DNA of 34,341 nt, taken from assembly GCA_020438425.1 (NCBI GenBank), contig JAGQUQ010000018.1, positions 1 to 34,341 of the forward strand, written 5' to 3'. The position numbers were made by a program, and so were the translations under genes. Origin of the DNA: Solirubrobacterales bacterium (GTDB lineage: Bacteria > Actinomycetota > Thermoleophilia > Solirubrobacterales > 70-9). The notes beneath the pieces are model-generated. The model saw only the letters and a list, made by a program, of their open reading frames with translations, was not told where the DNA came from and did not search any database. Below are positions 7,531 to 16,050 of this stretch, piece by piece. The first letter of the stretch is position 1; each line of letters starts with the position of its first letter.

Positions 7531-8754
7531 TTAGCGCTGGACTATCCGGTAGATGGGACCGAAATGGCTGAAGGCGTAAAGGTGCCCGAAGCCGTCGACG
7601 CCGAATCCGTTCAGGGCCGAGTGCTTTTCCTTGCCCGGAGGGAGGTAGAAGCCGGCAGGCCGGTCGTCGATGATGGTCGGCTGCCGGGGAGCGGCGGTAC
7701 GGATCCGGTTGGCGCAGAAATCGCCATAGATGAGCCGGCCGCGAACCGAACCAAGGGCCGGATCGGTGATCATCGGTCCGCCGATGATCGCGCAGCCTTC
7801 CTCGTGCGAGTAGACCAGTTGGGGCCAGGTCAGGCCACTGGTCAAGGTCGGGTCGTTGCCGTTCGGGCAGTAGAGCTCGCCGCAGTTGTAGGGCTCGAAG
7901 CCCTCGTAGTCATTCCAGCCGAAATTGGCGCCCCTCGCCTCGGCCAGCGGCAGGATGTTCAGCTCTTCGAACCGGCCCTGGCCGACGTCGGAGATCACGA
8001 TCATCTCCCGGCCATCGGAACGGAAAAAGTCGAAGCTGTGGGGGTTCCGCAGGCCCAGGGCGAAAATCTCGTCGCGCCCGGCCACACCGACAAAGGGATT
8101 GCCGTCCGGGATCCGGTAGCCCAGACCGGAAACCGGATCGGGACGCGGATCGATCCGCAGAATCTTGCCGCGAAGGCTCTCGATGTTGCGGGCGTTGTCC
8201 GGTGCGTCACCGGGATCGAAGCCGTCGCCGGAAGAGATGTAGAGCAGCCGGTTGTGGAAGTCGAGGTGGCCGCCATTGTGGTTGCCGTTGTCGTTGACCT
8301 TCGGAATCCGGATCACCAGCCGGCCGCTGGCGGGCTTGATGCGGAGCGGCTTGCCGACAACCGTGCGGTACTCGAAAACGACCGAGTCGCCGCTCTTCTC
8401 GGTGTAGTCGAGGTAGAACTTTCCGGTCTTGCGGAAGTCGGGCGGGAAGGCCACGCCGAGCAGGCCGCGCTCGATTCGCAGGGGGTCGATCCTCTTGCTC
8501 AGGTTGAGCAGCGGCCTCTTCAGCATCTTGCCGCGCGAAATCACCCCGAGCTTGCCCTCCCTCTGGGTCACGAACATGATCCGGGGATAGCCGGGGGGAG
8601 AGGCCAGCGAAGTCGGCTGCTCGGCTTCCGTCACCTTGTGGAAACCGAGCTTCGGCGCCGCCTCTGCCGTCACGGCGAGCGCGCCGAAGAGGAGAACGAG
8701 GCCGAGCGCGGCAGCGGCAAGTGCGGCCGGAAATGTGCGGAGTCGATCGATCAT
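7531..8754 (-). CDS. PQQ-dependent sugar dehydrogenase family, paralogue 2
   Basis: 407 residues with a Sec signal peptide (hydrophobic core about 10-30, cleavage probably after AEA near residue 32). Six-bladed propeller of the soluble glucose dehydrogenase/HHIP/YliI family: NHNGGHLDF with the active-site His, GDGFDPGD, ALGLRNPHSFDF, VGQGRFEELN and FGWNDYEGFEPY. Family members oxidise aldose sugars outside the membrane with pyrroloquinoline quinone. Its ATG overlaps the stop of the upstream paralogue (ATGA), so the pair is co-translated. It has no lipobox, so it is probably secreted rather than lipid-anchored. No PQQ synthesis genes are in the window. Confidence 0.88.
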   Translation of the reverse strand: MIDRLRTFPAALAAAALGLVLLFGALAVTAEAAPKLGFHKVTEAEQPTSLASPPGYPRIMFVTQREGKLGVISRGKMLKRPLLNLSKRIDPLRIERGLLGVAFPPDFRKTGKFYLDYTEKSGDSVVFEYRTVVGKPLRIKPASGRLVIRIPKVNDNGNHNGGHLDFHNRLLYISSGDGFDPGDAPDNARNIESLRGKILRIDPRPDPVSGLGYRIPDGNPFVGVAGRDEIFALGLRNPHSFDFFRSDGREMIVISDVGQGRFEELNILPLAEARGANFGWNDYEGFEPYNCGELYCPNGNDPTLTSGLTWPQLVYSHEEGCAIIGGPMITDPALGSVRGRLIYGDFCANRIRTAAPRQPTIIDDRPAGFYLPPGKEKHSALNGFGVDGFGHLYAFSHFGPIYRIVQR

Positions 8755-9947
8755 TGCCGGATTCTGTACACGCTGCCGTCGAGAGATGTGACGAAAAGGG
8801 CACCCCCGAGGCTCTGCCCGAAGGAAGAGACGCTGGAGATCCGGAGACCGGTCGGCCGGCCGGCGGCACGGCCGAGGTGTGGCTTGAAGCTCAGGATCCG
8901 GCCGTTGCAGAAGTCGGTGAAGACATACCTGCCTCGCAGGGCCGGAAGGCTGCGGTCACGAACCACCAGACCGCCGATCACCGAGCAGTTCGGCGGGTGG
9001 GGCAGGACCAGTGAAGGTTTGATCGTCCCGCTGCCACCGCCCTCGTAGGGCTGGAAGCCTTCCCAGCGATTCCAGCCGAAGTTTCCACCCCGGGCCCGGC
9101 TCAGGTTGAGGTAGTTGATCTCCTCGAAGGCGTCCTGGCCGACGTCGCCGATCGCGATCCGGACGTTGCGCTTCGAGCTGGTGGTGTCGAAGGACCAGCG
9201 GAAGGGGTTGCGCAGACCGAAGGAGAAGATCTCGTCCCGGCCGGCCCGGCCGACGAAGGGATTCGAGCGGGGCACGCTGTAAGCCCGCCGGCCGCTCTGA
9301 ACCGGGTTGATCCGGATCAGCTTGCCGAGCAGCGAGTTGCGGTTCTGGGCGTTGCCGGGCTCGTCGCCTCCACCGCCACCGTCACCGGTCCCGAAGTAGA
9401 GGTTGCGGCCCAGGAAGTTGAGCTGGCCACCGTTGTGGTTGCTGTTGACCGGATGTCCGATCCGCATCACCAGGCGGGCAGTGTTCGGGCGGGCCCGGAC
9501 CGCGCTGCGGCGCCGGTACTCGACCACCCTGATGTTTCCGGCGTTGTCGTTGTAATAGACGTAGAACCGTTTGCTCTTGCGGTAGTCCGGCGGGAAGGCG
9601 ACCGAAAGCAGACCCTCCTCGCCTCCGTACTGGACCTTGCCGCGAATGTCGAGGAAGGGCCGCTTCAGTTTGCGCCCGCGCCTCATGACCATGACCCTTC
9701 CGGGCTGCTCGACCACGAACATCAGTCGGGGGTAGCCGGGGGCGGCCTTGATCTCGACCGGCGAGTCGAAGCCGGCGACCCGAACCGCCCGCAACCTGGC
9801 CCTCGTTGTCGAACCCTGGTTGCTGGCGGAATCCCGGGCCGCGGGTTCGGGCGAAGTCTGGTCACCCTCATCGGCGCAGGCAAGGGAGACCGAGGCCAGG
9901 GCGAAGGTTGCGAGAACGGTGCTGGTTGCGGCGAAGAGTCGACCCAT
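8751..9947 (-). CDS. PQQ-dependent sugar dehydrogenase family lipoprotein, paralogue 1
   Basis: 398 residues from ATG 9947. The signal sequence ends in a lipobox VSLAC, so the protein should be lipid-anchored outside the membrane. Propeller motifs: NHNGGQLNF, a glycine-rich GTGDGGGGGDEPGN calcium/PQQ loop, FSFGLRNPFRWSFD, IGDVGQDAFEEIN and FGWNRWEGFQPY, typical of the HHIP/YliI branch. Alternative ATG 9956 exists. A TTGACT box and GGTACC with 17-base spacing would place transcription start near 9951, which favours 9947. It is a tandem duplicate of the following gene with a different mode of anchoring. Confidence 0.85.
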   Translation of the reverse strand: MGRLFAATSTVLATFALASVSLACADEGDQTSPEPAARDSASNQGSTTRARLRAVRVAGFDSPVEIKAAPGYPRLMFVVEQPGRVMVMRRGRKLKRPFLDIRGKVQYGGEEGLLSVAFPPDYRKSKRFYVYYNDNAGNIRVVEYRRRSAVRARPNTARLVMRIGHPVNSNHNGGQLNFLGRNLYFGTGDGGGGGDEPGNAQNRNSLLGKLIRINPVQSGRRAYSVPRSNPFVGRAGRDEIFSFGLRNPFRWSFDTTSSKRNVRIAIGDVGQDAFEEINYLNLSRARGGNFGWNRWEGFQPYEGGGSGTIKPSLVLPHPPNCSVIGGLVVRDRSLPALRGRYVFTDFCNGRILSFKPHLGRAAGRPTGLRISSVSSFGQSLGGALFVTSLDGSVYRIRQ

Positions 9948-10008
9948 GATGGTCATCGGTACCCGAAAACCACCGGGAACAGTCAAGTTGCGAAGGCGGG
10001 AGGGAGAC

Positions 10009-10704
10009 TCAGGGACCGATGCCGGGCTCGGCCGATTCCTGCTGGGCCTCGACCCGGGCCTGCTCGGCGCGGCTGACCGGAACGACCTGACCCTTCTCGT
10101 TCACCTCGGTCAGGCGGGCAAAATCGGAGATCCGCACCGGCAGCAGCCCGCGGGGGGGATTGCCCGAAGCGTCGACCGCAATCGTGTCCGGGCCCAGCCC
10201 GGCACCGATCTGGTACGCCAGCTCGTACCGGCCGGGTCGCACCGCGACCACCCGCCAGACCATGTTGGCGGTGTCGCCGGCTTTCAGCTCGCCGAACTCG
10301 AAAGTGCGCCGGTCGGCCGTGGTCGCCCCGCCGCGCCCGGTCGTGCCGGCCAGTTTCGGCCAGCCTTCCTCGACCACCCAGACCGGCCGCTGGTTCATCG
10401 CCAGGCCCTGCTGCTTGTCGCCGTAAGCGAACGCAAGCGTGGATCCGAGGCCCGGGAGATTGATCACGGCGTTGATTGCCGGGATCGTCTGGTCGCCGGA
10501 ATTACGCACGGCAATGGTCAGGTCGTAGGTCTCGGCGATCGTCTGAACGGGCTCGAAGGTCGCGTCGATCACCTCGACGGGAAACTCGCCGGTGGCCTGA
10601 TTGGAGAACTGGCCTCCGTCGTCTCCGCCACCGCAGCCGGCAGCGAAAAGGGCCGCGCTTAGCGTCCCCAGAAGCAATCCGAGGGTGAGAATGAATCTCG
10701 GCAT
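10009..10704 (-). CDS. Predicted lipoprotein of unknown function
   Basis: 231 residues. N-terminal signal with lipobox LFAAGC and a Gly/Asp-rich linker, then a domain with beta-strand character (IDATFEPVQ, YDLTIAVRNSGDQTIP, GRYELAYQIGAGLG) resembling an immunoglobulin-like fold as found in surface lipoproteins. The C-terminus is charged and Gln/Glu-rich. I recognise no named family. It is transcribed divergently from the MlaE-type lipid transport operon across a 136-base region with a central inverted repeat, so co-regulation and an accessory role in that system are possible but not shown. ATG 10704 is chosen because it starts the signal peptide. Confidence 0.75.
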   Translation of the reverse strand: MPRFILTLGLLLGTLSAALFAAGCGGGDDGGQFSNQATGEFPVEVIDATFEPVQTIAETYDLTIAVRNSGDQTIPAINAVINLPGLGSTLAFAYGDKQQGLAMNQRPVWVVEEGWPKLAGTTGRGGATTADRRTFEFGELKAGDTANMVWRVVAVRPGRYELAYQIGAGLGPDTIAVDASGNPPRGLLPVRISDFARLTEVNEKGQVVPVSRAEQARVEAQQESAEPGIGP

Positions 10705-10738
10705 TGTTCTCAGGCTGGCTCCCCTCAAGGTCGGGCGC

Positions 10739-10790
10739 AACATACCACGCGTGTGGCGACGGTCACACACGCCGGGGTATCGCATAGACT
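10739..10790. promoter_or_regulatory. Divergent promoter region with central inverted repeat
   Basis: Minus strand: GTGACC, 17 bases, TATGTT (plus-strand 10739-10744) for the lipoprotein. Plus strand: TAGACT at 10785-10790 for the MlaE operon, with a weak -35. Between them GCGTGTG (10749-10755) and CACACGC (10766-10772) form a 7-bp inverted repeat with a 10-base spacer, placed to affect both promoters. The regulator is unknown. Confidence 0.45.
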
Positions 10791-10840
10791 CCGCTTCGCG
10801 GCGGGCCCCGGGCAGTCCACGAGGCCAGCGCCCGGGAGAG

Positions 10841-11647
10841 ATGGTCAAAGCAACCGCACAAAAGGCAGTCGAGCCCGCGAAGGAATTCTTCACCGAAACC
10901 GGTGAAATGATGATCCTGACCGGACGTACGATCCTGTCCGCGATCAAGCCCCCGTATCCGTACGGGAACGAGTTCATCGGCCAGTTTCTCTTCGCCCTTC
11001 AGCTCTGCTGGTTTCCGATGCTCATCTCCACGGTGGCATTCGGCTTCGGCGCCCCCGGACTCCAGGCCGCCAACTTCCTTTCGCTCTTCGGAGCCCTCGA
11101 CCGCCTCGGCGGTTTCTTCGTTCTCGCCTCGATCCGCGAGTTCGCGCCGTTCGTGACCGCGGTCGTGGTCGCCGGTGTGGCCGGCACCGCGATCACCGCC
11201 GACCTCGGCGCCCGCAAGATCCGCGAGGAACTCGACGCCCTCCAGGTGCTCGGCGTCGATCCGATCAAGAACCTGGTCGTGCCGCGCTTCCTGGCCCTGA
11301 TGCTGATCACCGGCATGCTCGACATCTACGCCCTGCTCTTCGGCATCGCCGGCGGCATCGGAGCCGAACTGCTCTACTCGCAGCCGCTCGGCGGTTTCTT
11401 CGCCTCGCTCTTCTCGAACGCGTCCACGACCGAGCTGGCGGCTTCGATCATCAAGTGCACCCTGTTCGGGGCGATCATCGCGATCGTCTGCTGTTACAAG
11501 GGCATGACCGCGACCGGTGGTGCGGCCGGCGTCGGCCGGGCCGTCAACGAGGCCGTCGTCACGGCGCTGCTCGGAGTCTTCATCTTCAACTACCTGTTCA
11601 CGCAGACCATGCTCGCGACCAACCCCGACATCCAGACGATCAAGTAA
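10841..11647 (+). CDS. mlaE: MlaE/YrbE-type lipid ABC permease 1
   Basis: 268 residues, normal for the MlaE/YrbE permease family, with five to six hydrophobic helices. Family hallmarks: the coupling region GTAITADLGARKIREELDAL and VLGVDPIKNLVVPRFLAL, close to the TG-ITAELG-M--TEEIDAL--MG--P consensus. It acts in the cytoplasmic membrane with a second permease and an MlaF-like ATPase to move lipids. ATG 10841 follows GGGAGAG at unusually close spacing. The next gene starts inside the stop codon (TAATG). Confidence 0.9.
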   Translation: MVKATAQKAVEPAKEFFTETGEMMILTGRTILSAIKPPYPYGNEFIGQFLFALQLCWFPMLISTVAFGFGAPGLQAANFLSLFGALDRLGGFFVLASIREFAPFVTAVVVAGVAGTAITADLGARKIREELDALQVLGVDPIKNLVVPRFLALMLITGMLDIYALLFGIAGGIGAELLYSQPLGGFFASLFSNASTTELAASIIKCTLFGAIIAIVCCYKGMTATGGAAGVGRAVNEAVVTALLGVFIFNYLFTQTMLATNPDIQTIK

Positions 11648-12447
11648 TGGCTGCCGGCTGGCTACAGGTCCCCCGTGCATGGCTCGAATCGCTCGGCGAG
11701 ATCGCCCGCTTCTGCGGCGCGGTCATGGGCCTTGTCTTTTCCGGCCGGGTGTTCAAGTACTTCGGCGAGGTCCTGAACCAGGCCGGCATCCTGATCCTCG
11801 GGTCGACCACGGTCATCTGGGGCCTGGTATTCGTGCTCGGGCTGCAGTGCGGCATCGAAGGCGCGTACTTCAACCGTTCGGTCGGCGCGCCCGCCTACGC
11901 CGGCGTCTTCGCCGCCTGGTGCGACCTGCGCGAGGTCATCCCCTACGCCTTCGGCTACATGATGTCGGCCAAGGTCGGCACCGGCATCGTGGCCGAGCTC
12001 GGCGCGATGCGGATCTCGGACGAGATCGACGCGCTCGAAGTGATGGGCGTTCCGCCCGTGACCTTCCTCGCCGCGACCCGCCTGCTCGGAGCCTGGATGA
12101 CCCTGCCGTTCATGTACATCGCGGCGATCGGCGTCGGCTTCCTCGCTTCCTACATCGCGGTGGTCGAACAGATCGGCGACGTATCGTCCGGTGGCTACCA
12201 GTTGATCTTCTGGATGTTCCAGAATCCGCCCGACGTCTTATTCAGCTTGATAAAGGCAATGACGATGTCAACGGCCATCGTTCTGGTTGGCTGCTACTAC
12301 GGCTACACCGCCTCGGGCGGACCGGTCGGAGTGGGAACCGCAACGGCCAAGTCGATGGTCTTGAACATCGTGCTTGTGCACATCATCGGTATGTTGGGAA
12401 CGCTGGTCTTCTGGGGTGCGAACCCGAGAGCACCGATTGGAGGTTGA
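11647..12447 (+). CDS. mlaE: MlaE/YrbE-type lipid ABC permease 2
   Basis: 266 residues, second permease of the pair, as in actinobacterial yrbEA-yrbEB. The hallmark segment is KVGTGIVAELGAMRISDEIDALEVMGVPPVTFLAATRLL. Five to six membrane helices are visible, with a cytoplasmic N-terminus. ATG 11647 overlaps the preceding stop by one base. In mycobacteria such permease pairs are followed by six Mce genes; here the next gene is the ATPase and no MCE-domain gene occurs anywhere in the operon. Confidence 0.92.
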   Translation: MAAGWLQVPRAWLESLGEIARFCGAVMGLVFSGRVFKYFGEVLNQAGILILGSTTVIWGLVFVLGLQCGIEGAYFNRSVGAPAYAGVFAAWCDLREVIPYAFGYMMSAKVGTGIVAELGAMRISDEIDALEVMGVPPVTFLAATRLLGAWMTLPFMYIAAIGVGFLASYIAVVEQIGDVSSGGYQLIFWMFQNPPDVLFSLIKAMTMSTAIVLVGCYYGYTASGGPVGVGTATAKSMVLNIVLVHIIGMLGTLVFWGANPRAPIGG

Positions 12448-12451
12448 GAGG

Positions 12452-13570
12452 TTGAGCGAGACAGAAGAAACACCCGACGCACAGGGTTCGGAAGAGACTC
12501 CGATCAATTCTCCCGAGGTCGAGGCCGCGGTGGAGAACACCGGCGAGGGCGAAGTAGCCGCCGAGATCGAAGCCTCCGACGAGGCTGCTGCCGCCGACGG
12601 CTCGATTGCCGAGGGCGAACAGGACCTGCTCGACGAGGAAGCCTCGGCCGAGACCACCGGCCCGGTTGACGCCGCCGTGACCAATGAACCCGAAGAGTCC
12701 AAGGGCTTCGTCGCAACCGACGGCTCCGTACTCGGCCGGGACTTCATCATTCCCGGAGTCGGCCCCGGTGACAACGACCCTTACAAGTGGCACACCGGCC
12801 CCAAGCAGGTGACCACCAACAACGCGATCGAGATCAAGGACGTGGTCAAGCAGTTCGGTCGCACCCGCATCCTCAACGGGCTCAACCTGGGGCTTCCGGA
12901 CGACCAGATCTCGATGGTGCTCGGTCCCTCGGGCACCGGCAAGAGCGTGCTGATCAAGCACATCGTCGGGCTGCTCTACCCCGACCACGGCGACGTGATC
13001 GTCAAGGGTGACTCGGTGCCGGACCTGAGCGACGACGACCTTTTCGAGATGCGGAAGAAGTTCGGCCTGCTGTTCCAGGACGGTGCCCTCTTCGGCTCGA
13101 TGAACATCTTTGACAACGTCGCCTTCCCGCTCCGGCAGCACACGGACAAGGGCGAGGAAGAGATCGAGTCGATCGTTTCCCGTCGCCTCCGCGAGGTCGG
13201 TCTCGGTGAAGCTCACTTCAAGATGCCGAACGAACTCTCGGGCGGAATGCGCAAGCGCGCCGGTTTCGCAAGGGCCCTGGTGCTCGACCCCGAGATCGTC
13301 ATGTTCGACGAACCGGACTCGGGTCTCGACCCGGTCCGAACCGCTTTGCTCTGCGAGCTGATCAAGGAAGTTCACGCCGAGAGCGGCGGCTGTTACATGG
13401 TGATCAGCCACGACCTCGGTACCGCGCGCCGGATCGCCGACTTCATCGCCGTGCTCTGGAAGGGCCGCATCGTCGAGAGCGGACCGAAGGACGAACTGTT
13501 CGAATCTGACAACGAGTTCGTCCATCAGTTCCTGCAGGCCGACGTGGTCGGCCCGCTCGCGATGGATTGA
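12452..13570 (+). CDS. mlaF: MlaF-like ABC ATPase with acidic N-terminal extension
   Basis: 372 residues from TTG 12452, which GGAGG precedes by 8 bases. The ATPase domain begins near residue 125: Walker A GPSGTGKS at 158-165, Q-loop LLFQDGALFGS, signature LSGGM at 262-266, Walker B VMFDEPDSGLDP at 283 onward and a conserved His in ISHDLGTA. The LFQDGALF segment is typical of MlaF/MkL. Residues 1-85 are low-complexity and rich in Glu, Asp, Ala, Ser and Thr, which normal MlaF proteins (about 270 residues) lack. It powers the two upstream permeases. The RND gene starts within its stop codon. Confidence 0.92.
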   Translation: MSETEETPDAQGSEETPINSPEVEAAVENTGEGEVAAEIEASDEAAAADGSIAEGEQDLLDEEASAETTGPVDAAVTNEPEESKGFVATDGSVLGRDFIIPGVGPGDNDPYKWHTGPKQVTTNNAIEIKDVVKQFGRTRILNGLNLGLPDDQISMVLGPSGTGKSVLIKHIVGLLYPDHGDVIVKGDSVPDLSDDDLFEMRKKFGLLFQDGALFGSMNIFDNVAFPLRQHTDKGEEEIESIVSRRLREVGLGEAHFKMPNELSGGMRKRAGFARALVLDPEIVMFDEPDSGLDPVRTALLCELIKEVHAESGGCYMVISHDLGTARRIADFIAVLWKGRIVESGPKDELFESDNEFVHQFLQADVVGPLAMD

Positions 13571-16050
13571 TGCGCAGGGCCGGAGGATCCGGCCGGCTGT
13601 TCGGCCGTGTCGCCTCGTCGATTGCCGGCCGGCCCTGGCCGGTGGTGGTCTCGGCAGTCCTGCTGAGCGCCGTCTCGATCTGGGCAGCGGCCGGAATGGG
13701 CACCCAGAACGTCACCGACGCGTTCTTCGACCGCGACTCCACCGCCTACGAACAAACCGAGAGGGCCGATCAGGCATTCGGCTCCGATCCGGTCGTGATC
13801 CTGGCCAGGGGCCCGCTGGTCGAAACCCTCAGCACCCACAACCTGAACAAGCTGGCCACCCTCGAGACCTGTCTTGCCGGCCGGATCCGCGAGGGGCGGG
13901 GGAGGCTGTTCAAGATCTGCCGGCAGATCACCGACCTGAAGCCGGCCACCGTGATCGCCGGGCCGGCGACCTTTCTCGGCCGGGCGGTCGCCGGAATAAC
14001 CGAGGTGTACGAGCGGCAGCTCAAGCGGCTGGCCTCGGCGCCTGACACCGCCGAGGGCCGCGCCGAGCGGGCCCGGATTCTCTCCCTGGCCGCCCAGATC
14101 ATCTCCCGCTACGGACTCAACCTGACCCGGCCCCCGACCCTGGAGGACCCCACCTTCGTGCGCCGGGTCGTATTCGGCGACGGCGGGGTCCGCTCCGGTC
14201 CGAAGCCGAAGCTGAACTATCTCTTCCCGTCATCGGACGCCGCCCAGATCGTGATGAGACTGCGCAGCGACCTGAGCGAGAAGGAACAGGCCCGGGCGAT
14301 CGAACTGATCGAAGCGGCCGCGGCCGACCCCTCGGTCGAACTGCGCGGGTCCGATCTGGTGGTCTCGGGTTCACCGGTGGTCTTCAACGGACTGAACGAC
14401 GAACTGCCGGTCCGGGTCCTGATCCTGGCCGGGGTCGCGGTGATCCTGATGAGCCTCGCCCTCTTTTTCGTCTTCGGCTCGGTCTGGCGCCTGTTGCCGC
14501 TCGGCCTGGCCCTCGGCGGCGTCGCCCTGGCGGCAGGAATCCTGAGACTCGCCGGTGGCGAGTTCTCGCTCGCTTCGCTGGGGGCGGCCCCGATCCTGAT
14601 CGGCCTGACGGTCGATTACGCGGTCCAGCTCCAGGCCAGACTCGATGAAACCGGGAGGCTTCCGGCCGACCAGGCGGCCGGGGAAGCCGCCCGTCTCGGT
14701 GTTCCGATGATCGCGACAGCCTGCCTGGCCACGGCCGCCGGGTTCGGGGTTCTCGCGCTCTCTTCGCTGCCTCTCGTTTCCCAGTTCGGACTGCTGCTCG
14801 GGGGCGGGGTGCTGATCTGTTTCATCTTCACTTTCTGCGCCGGCTTCGCGATGCTGGCGCTTCGCGGCGAGCGGCGGCCGGCGCCCGGGAAGGGTCCGAT
14901 CGTCAGTCGCGCCCGGGATCTCGCCAAGCCGTTGCTGGCGACCTCGATAACCGCGCCGGGCAGGGTGCTGTTGCTCTCGGTGCTGCTCGGGGCGATCGGA
15001 TGGGCGGTCAGCACCCAGGCCGAGGTCCGGGCCGAGATCGGGCAGCTCTTGCCGTCACGCGCCCCCGTGGTCCAGGACCTGCTCGAGGTCGAGGAGGCGA
15101 CCGGCACTTCCGGCGAGATCGACCTGATCGTCCGGGCTCCGGACGTGACCGACCCGGCGGTGGTGCTCTGGACCGATCAGGTCCGGGACAGGATCCTGGC
15201 CGAGTCCGGATACGGAGGGGAGAACCCGAGCTGCGAAGGGGCCGAACTCTGCCCCGGACCGGCGATCCCCGACTTCGTCGACCCCTCGGGTCGTGGAATC
15301 ACCGCAGCTGACATTCAGCTGGTCCTCAAGGCGTTGCCGGTCAGTGAACGCAAGGCGATGATCGCCGGGGGGCTGGCCTCGGAAAGTGATCCGACCGAGG
15401 CCAAGATCGCCTTCGCGCTGCGCTCGGGTTCGGTCGATCGCCAGCAGGAAGTGATCGACCGGATGAACCGGATCGTCGCCGGTTCCCGGGGAGGGCAGGG
15501 ACCGCCGCCCGGGGTGACCGCCGAGGTGACCGGGCTGCCGGTGGTGGTGGCCACTTCCGCGAACGATCTGGCCGATTCCAGGTACTTGCTGGTTGCGGCA
15601 GGGATCCTGGTGATCGGGCTGGTGCTCCTGCTCGTCTATCGCTCTCCCCGCCGGGTTCTCGTGCCCCTCGTGCCGATCGTCGTGGCGGGCGGCTGGTCGG
15701 CCCTGATCGTCGCTGCCCTGGATCTGTCACTCAACCCGCTCTCGACCGTGCTGGCGGTGCTGGTGACCGCGATCGCCACCGAGTTCAGCGTGATCATCTC
15801 CGGGCGCTACTTCCAGGAACGCGAGGCCGGTGCGAGCCTCGCCCGGGCTCTGCGACTCACCTACGGCCGCACCGGTATTGCGGTGGCTACATCCGGACTG
15901 ACCGCGATCGCCGGCTTCGCGGCGCTCGGAACCAGTGACGTCGCGATGTTGCGCGATTTCGGCCTTATCGCCGTGGTCGATCTCGCGGTCGCGCTGGCCG
16001 GGGTGGCGATCGTCCTGCCGGCGATGCTGGTCTGGCTGGAGCGTCGGTGA
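13570..16050 (+). CDS. MmpL/HpnN-type RND transporter
   Basis: 826 residues with two repeated halves, each an extracytoplasmic domain flanked by membrane helices: helix 1 at about 24-44, a cluster at about 275-430, then helix 7 near 465 and a cluster at about 675-825. This is the layout of the MMPL/HpnN lipid exporters. TM4 carries VDYAV (Asp349-Tyr350), the expected proton-relay pair. The matching site in TM10 reads TEFSV (Glu738-Phe739), so the second relay lacks the Tyr. ATG 13570 overlaps the ATPase stop (TGATG). Clustering with MlaE/MlaF genes suggests a lipid substrate; the identity is unknown. Confidence 0.88.
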   Translation: MRRAGGSGRLFGRVASSIAGRPWPVVVSAVLLSAVSIWAAAGMGTQNVTDAFFDRDSTAYEQTERADQAFGSDPVVILARGPLVETLSTHNLNKLATLETCLAGRIREGRGRLFKICRQITDLKPATVIAGPATFLGRAVAGITEVYERQLKRLASAPDTAEGRAERARILSLAAQIISRYGLNLTRPPTLEDPTFVRRVVFGDGGVRSGPKPKLNYLFPSSDAAQIVMRLRSDLSEKEQARAIELIEAAAADPSVELRGSDLVVSGSPVVFNGLNDELPVRVLILAGVAVILMSLALFFVFGSVWRLLPLGLALGGVALAAGILRLAGGEFSLASLGAAPILIGLTVDYAVQLQARLDETGRLPADQAAGEAARLGVPMIATACLATAAGFGVLALSSLPLVSQFGLLLGGGVLICFIFTFCAGFAMLALRGERRPAPGKGPIVSRARDLAKPLLATSITAPGRVLLLSVLLGAIGWAVSTQAEVRAEIGQLLPSRAPVVQDLLEVEEATGTSGEIDLIVRAPDVTDPAVVLWTDQVRDRILAESGYGGENPSCEGAELCPGPAIPDFVDPSGRGITAADIQLVLKALPVSERKAMIAGGLASESDPTEAKIAFALRSGSVDRQQEVIDRMNRIVAGSRGGQGPPPGVTAEVTGLPVVVATSANDLADSRYLLVAAGILVIGLVLLLVYRSPRRVLVPLVPIVVAGGWSALIVAALDLSLNPLSTVLAVLVTAIATEFSVIISGRYFQEREAGASLARALRLTYGRTGIAVATSGLTAIAGFAALGTSDVAMLRDFGLIAVVDLAVALAGVAIVLPAMLVWLERR

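Noticed and set aside
7507..9048. A long plus-strand open frame of 513 codons opposite the PQQ dehydrogenases
   Set aside because: It is antisense to two proteins with clear family motifs and has the Asp/Arg/Val/Gly-heavy composition of GC-rich shadow frames.
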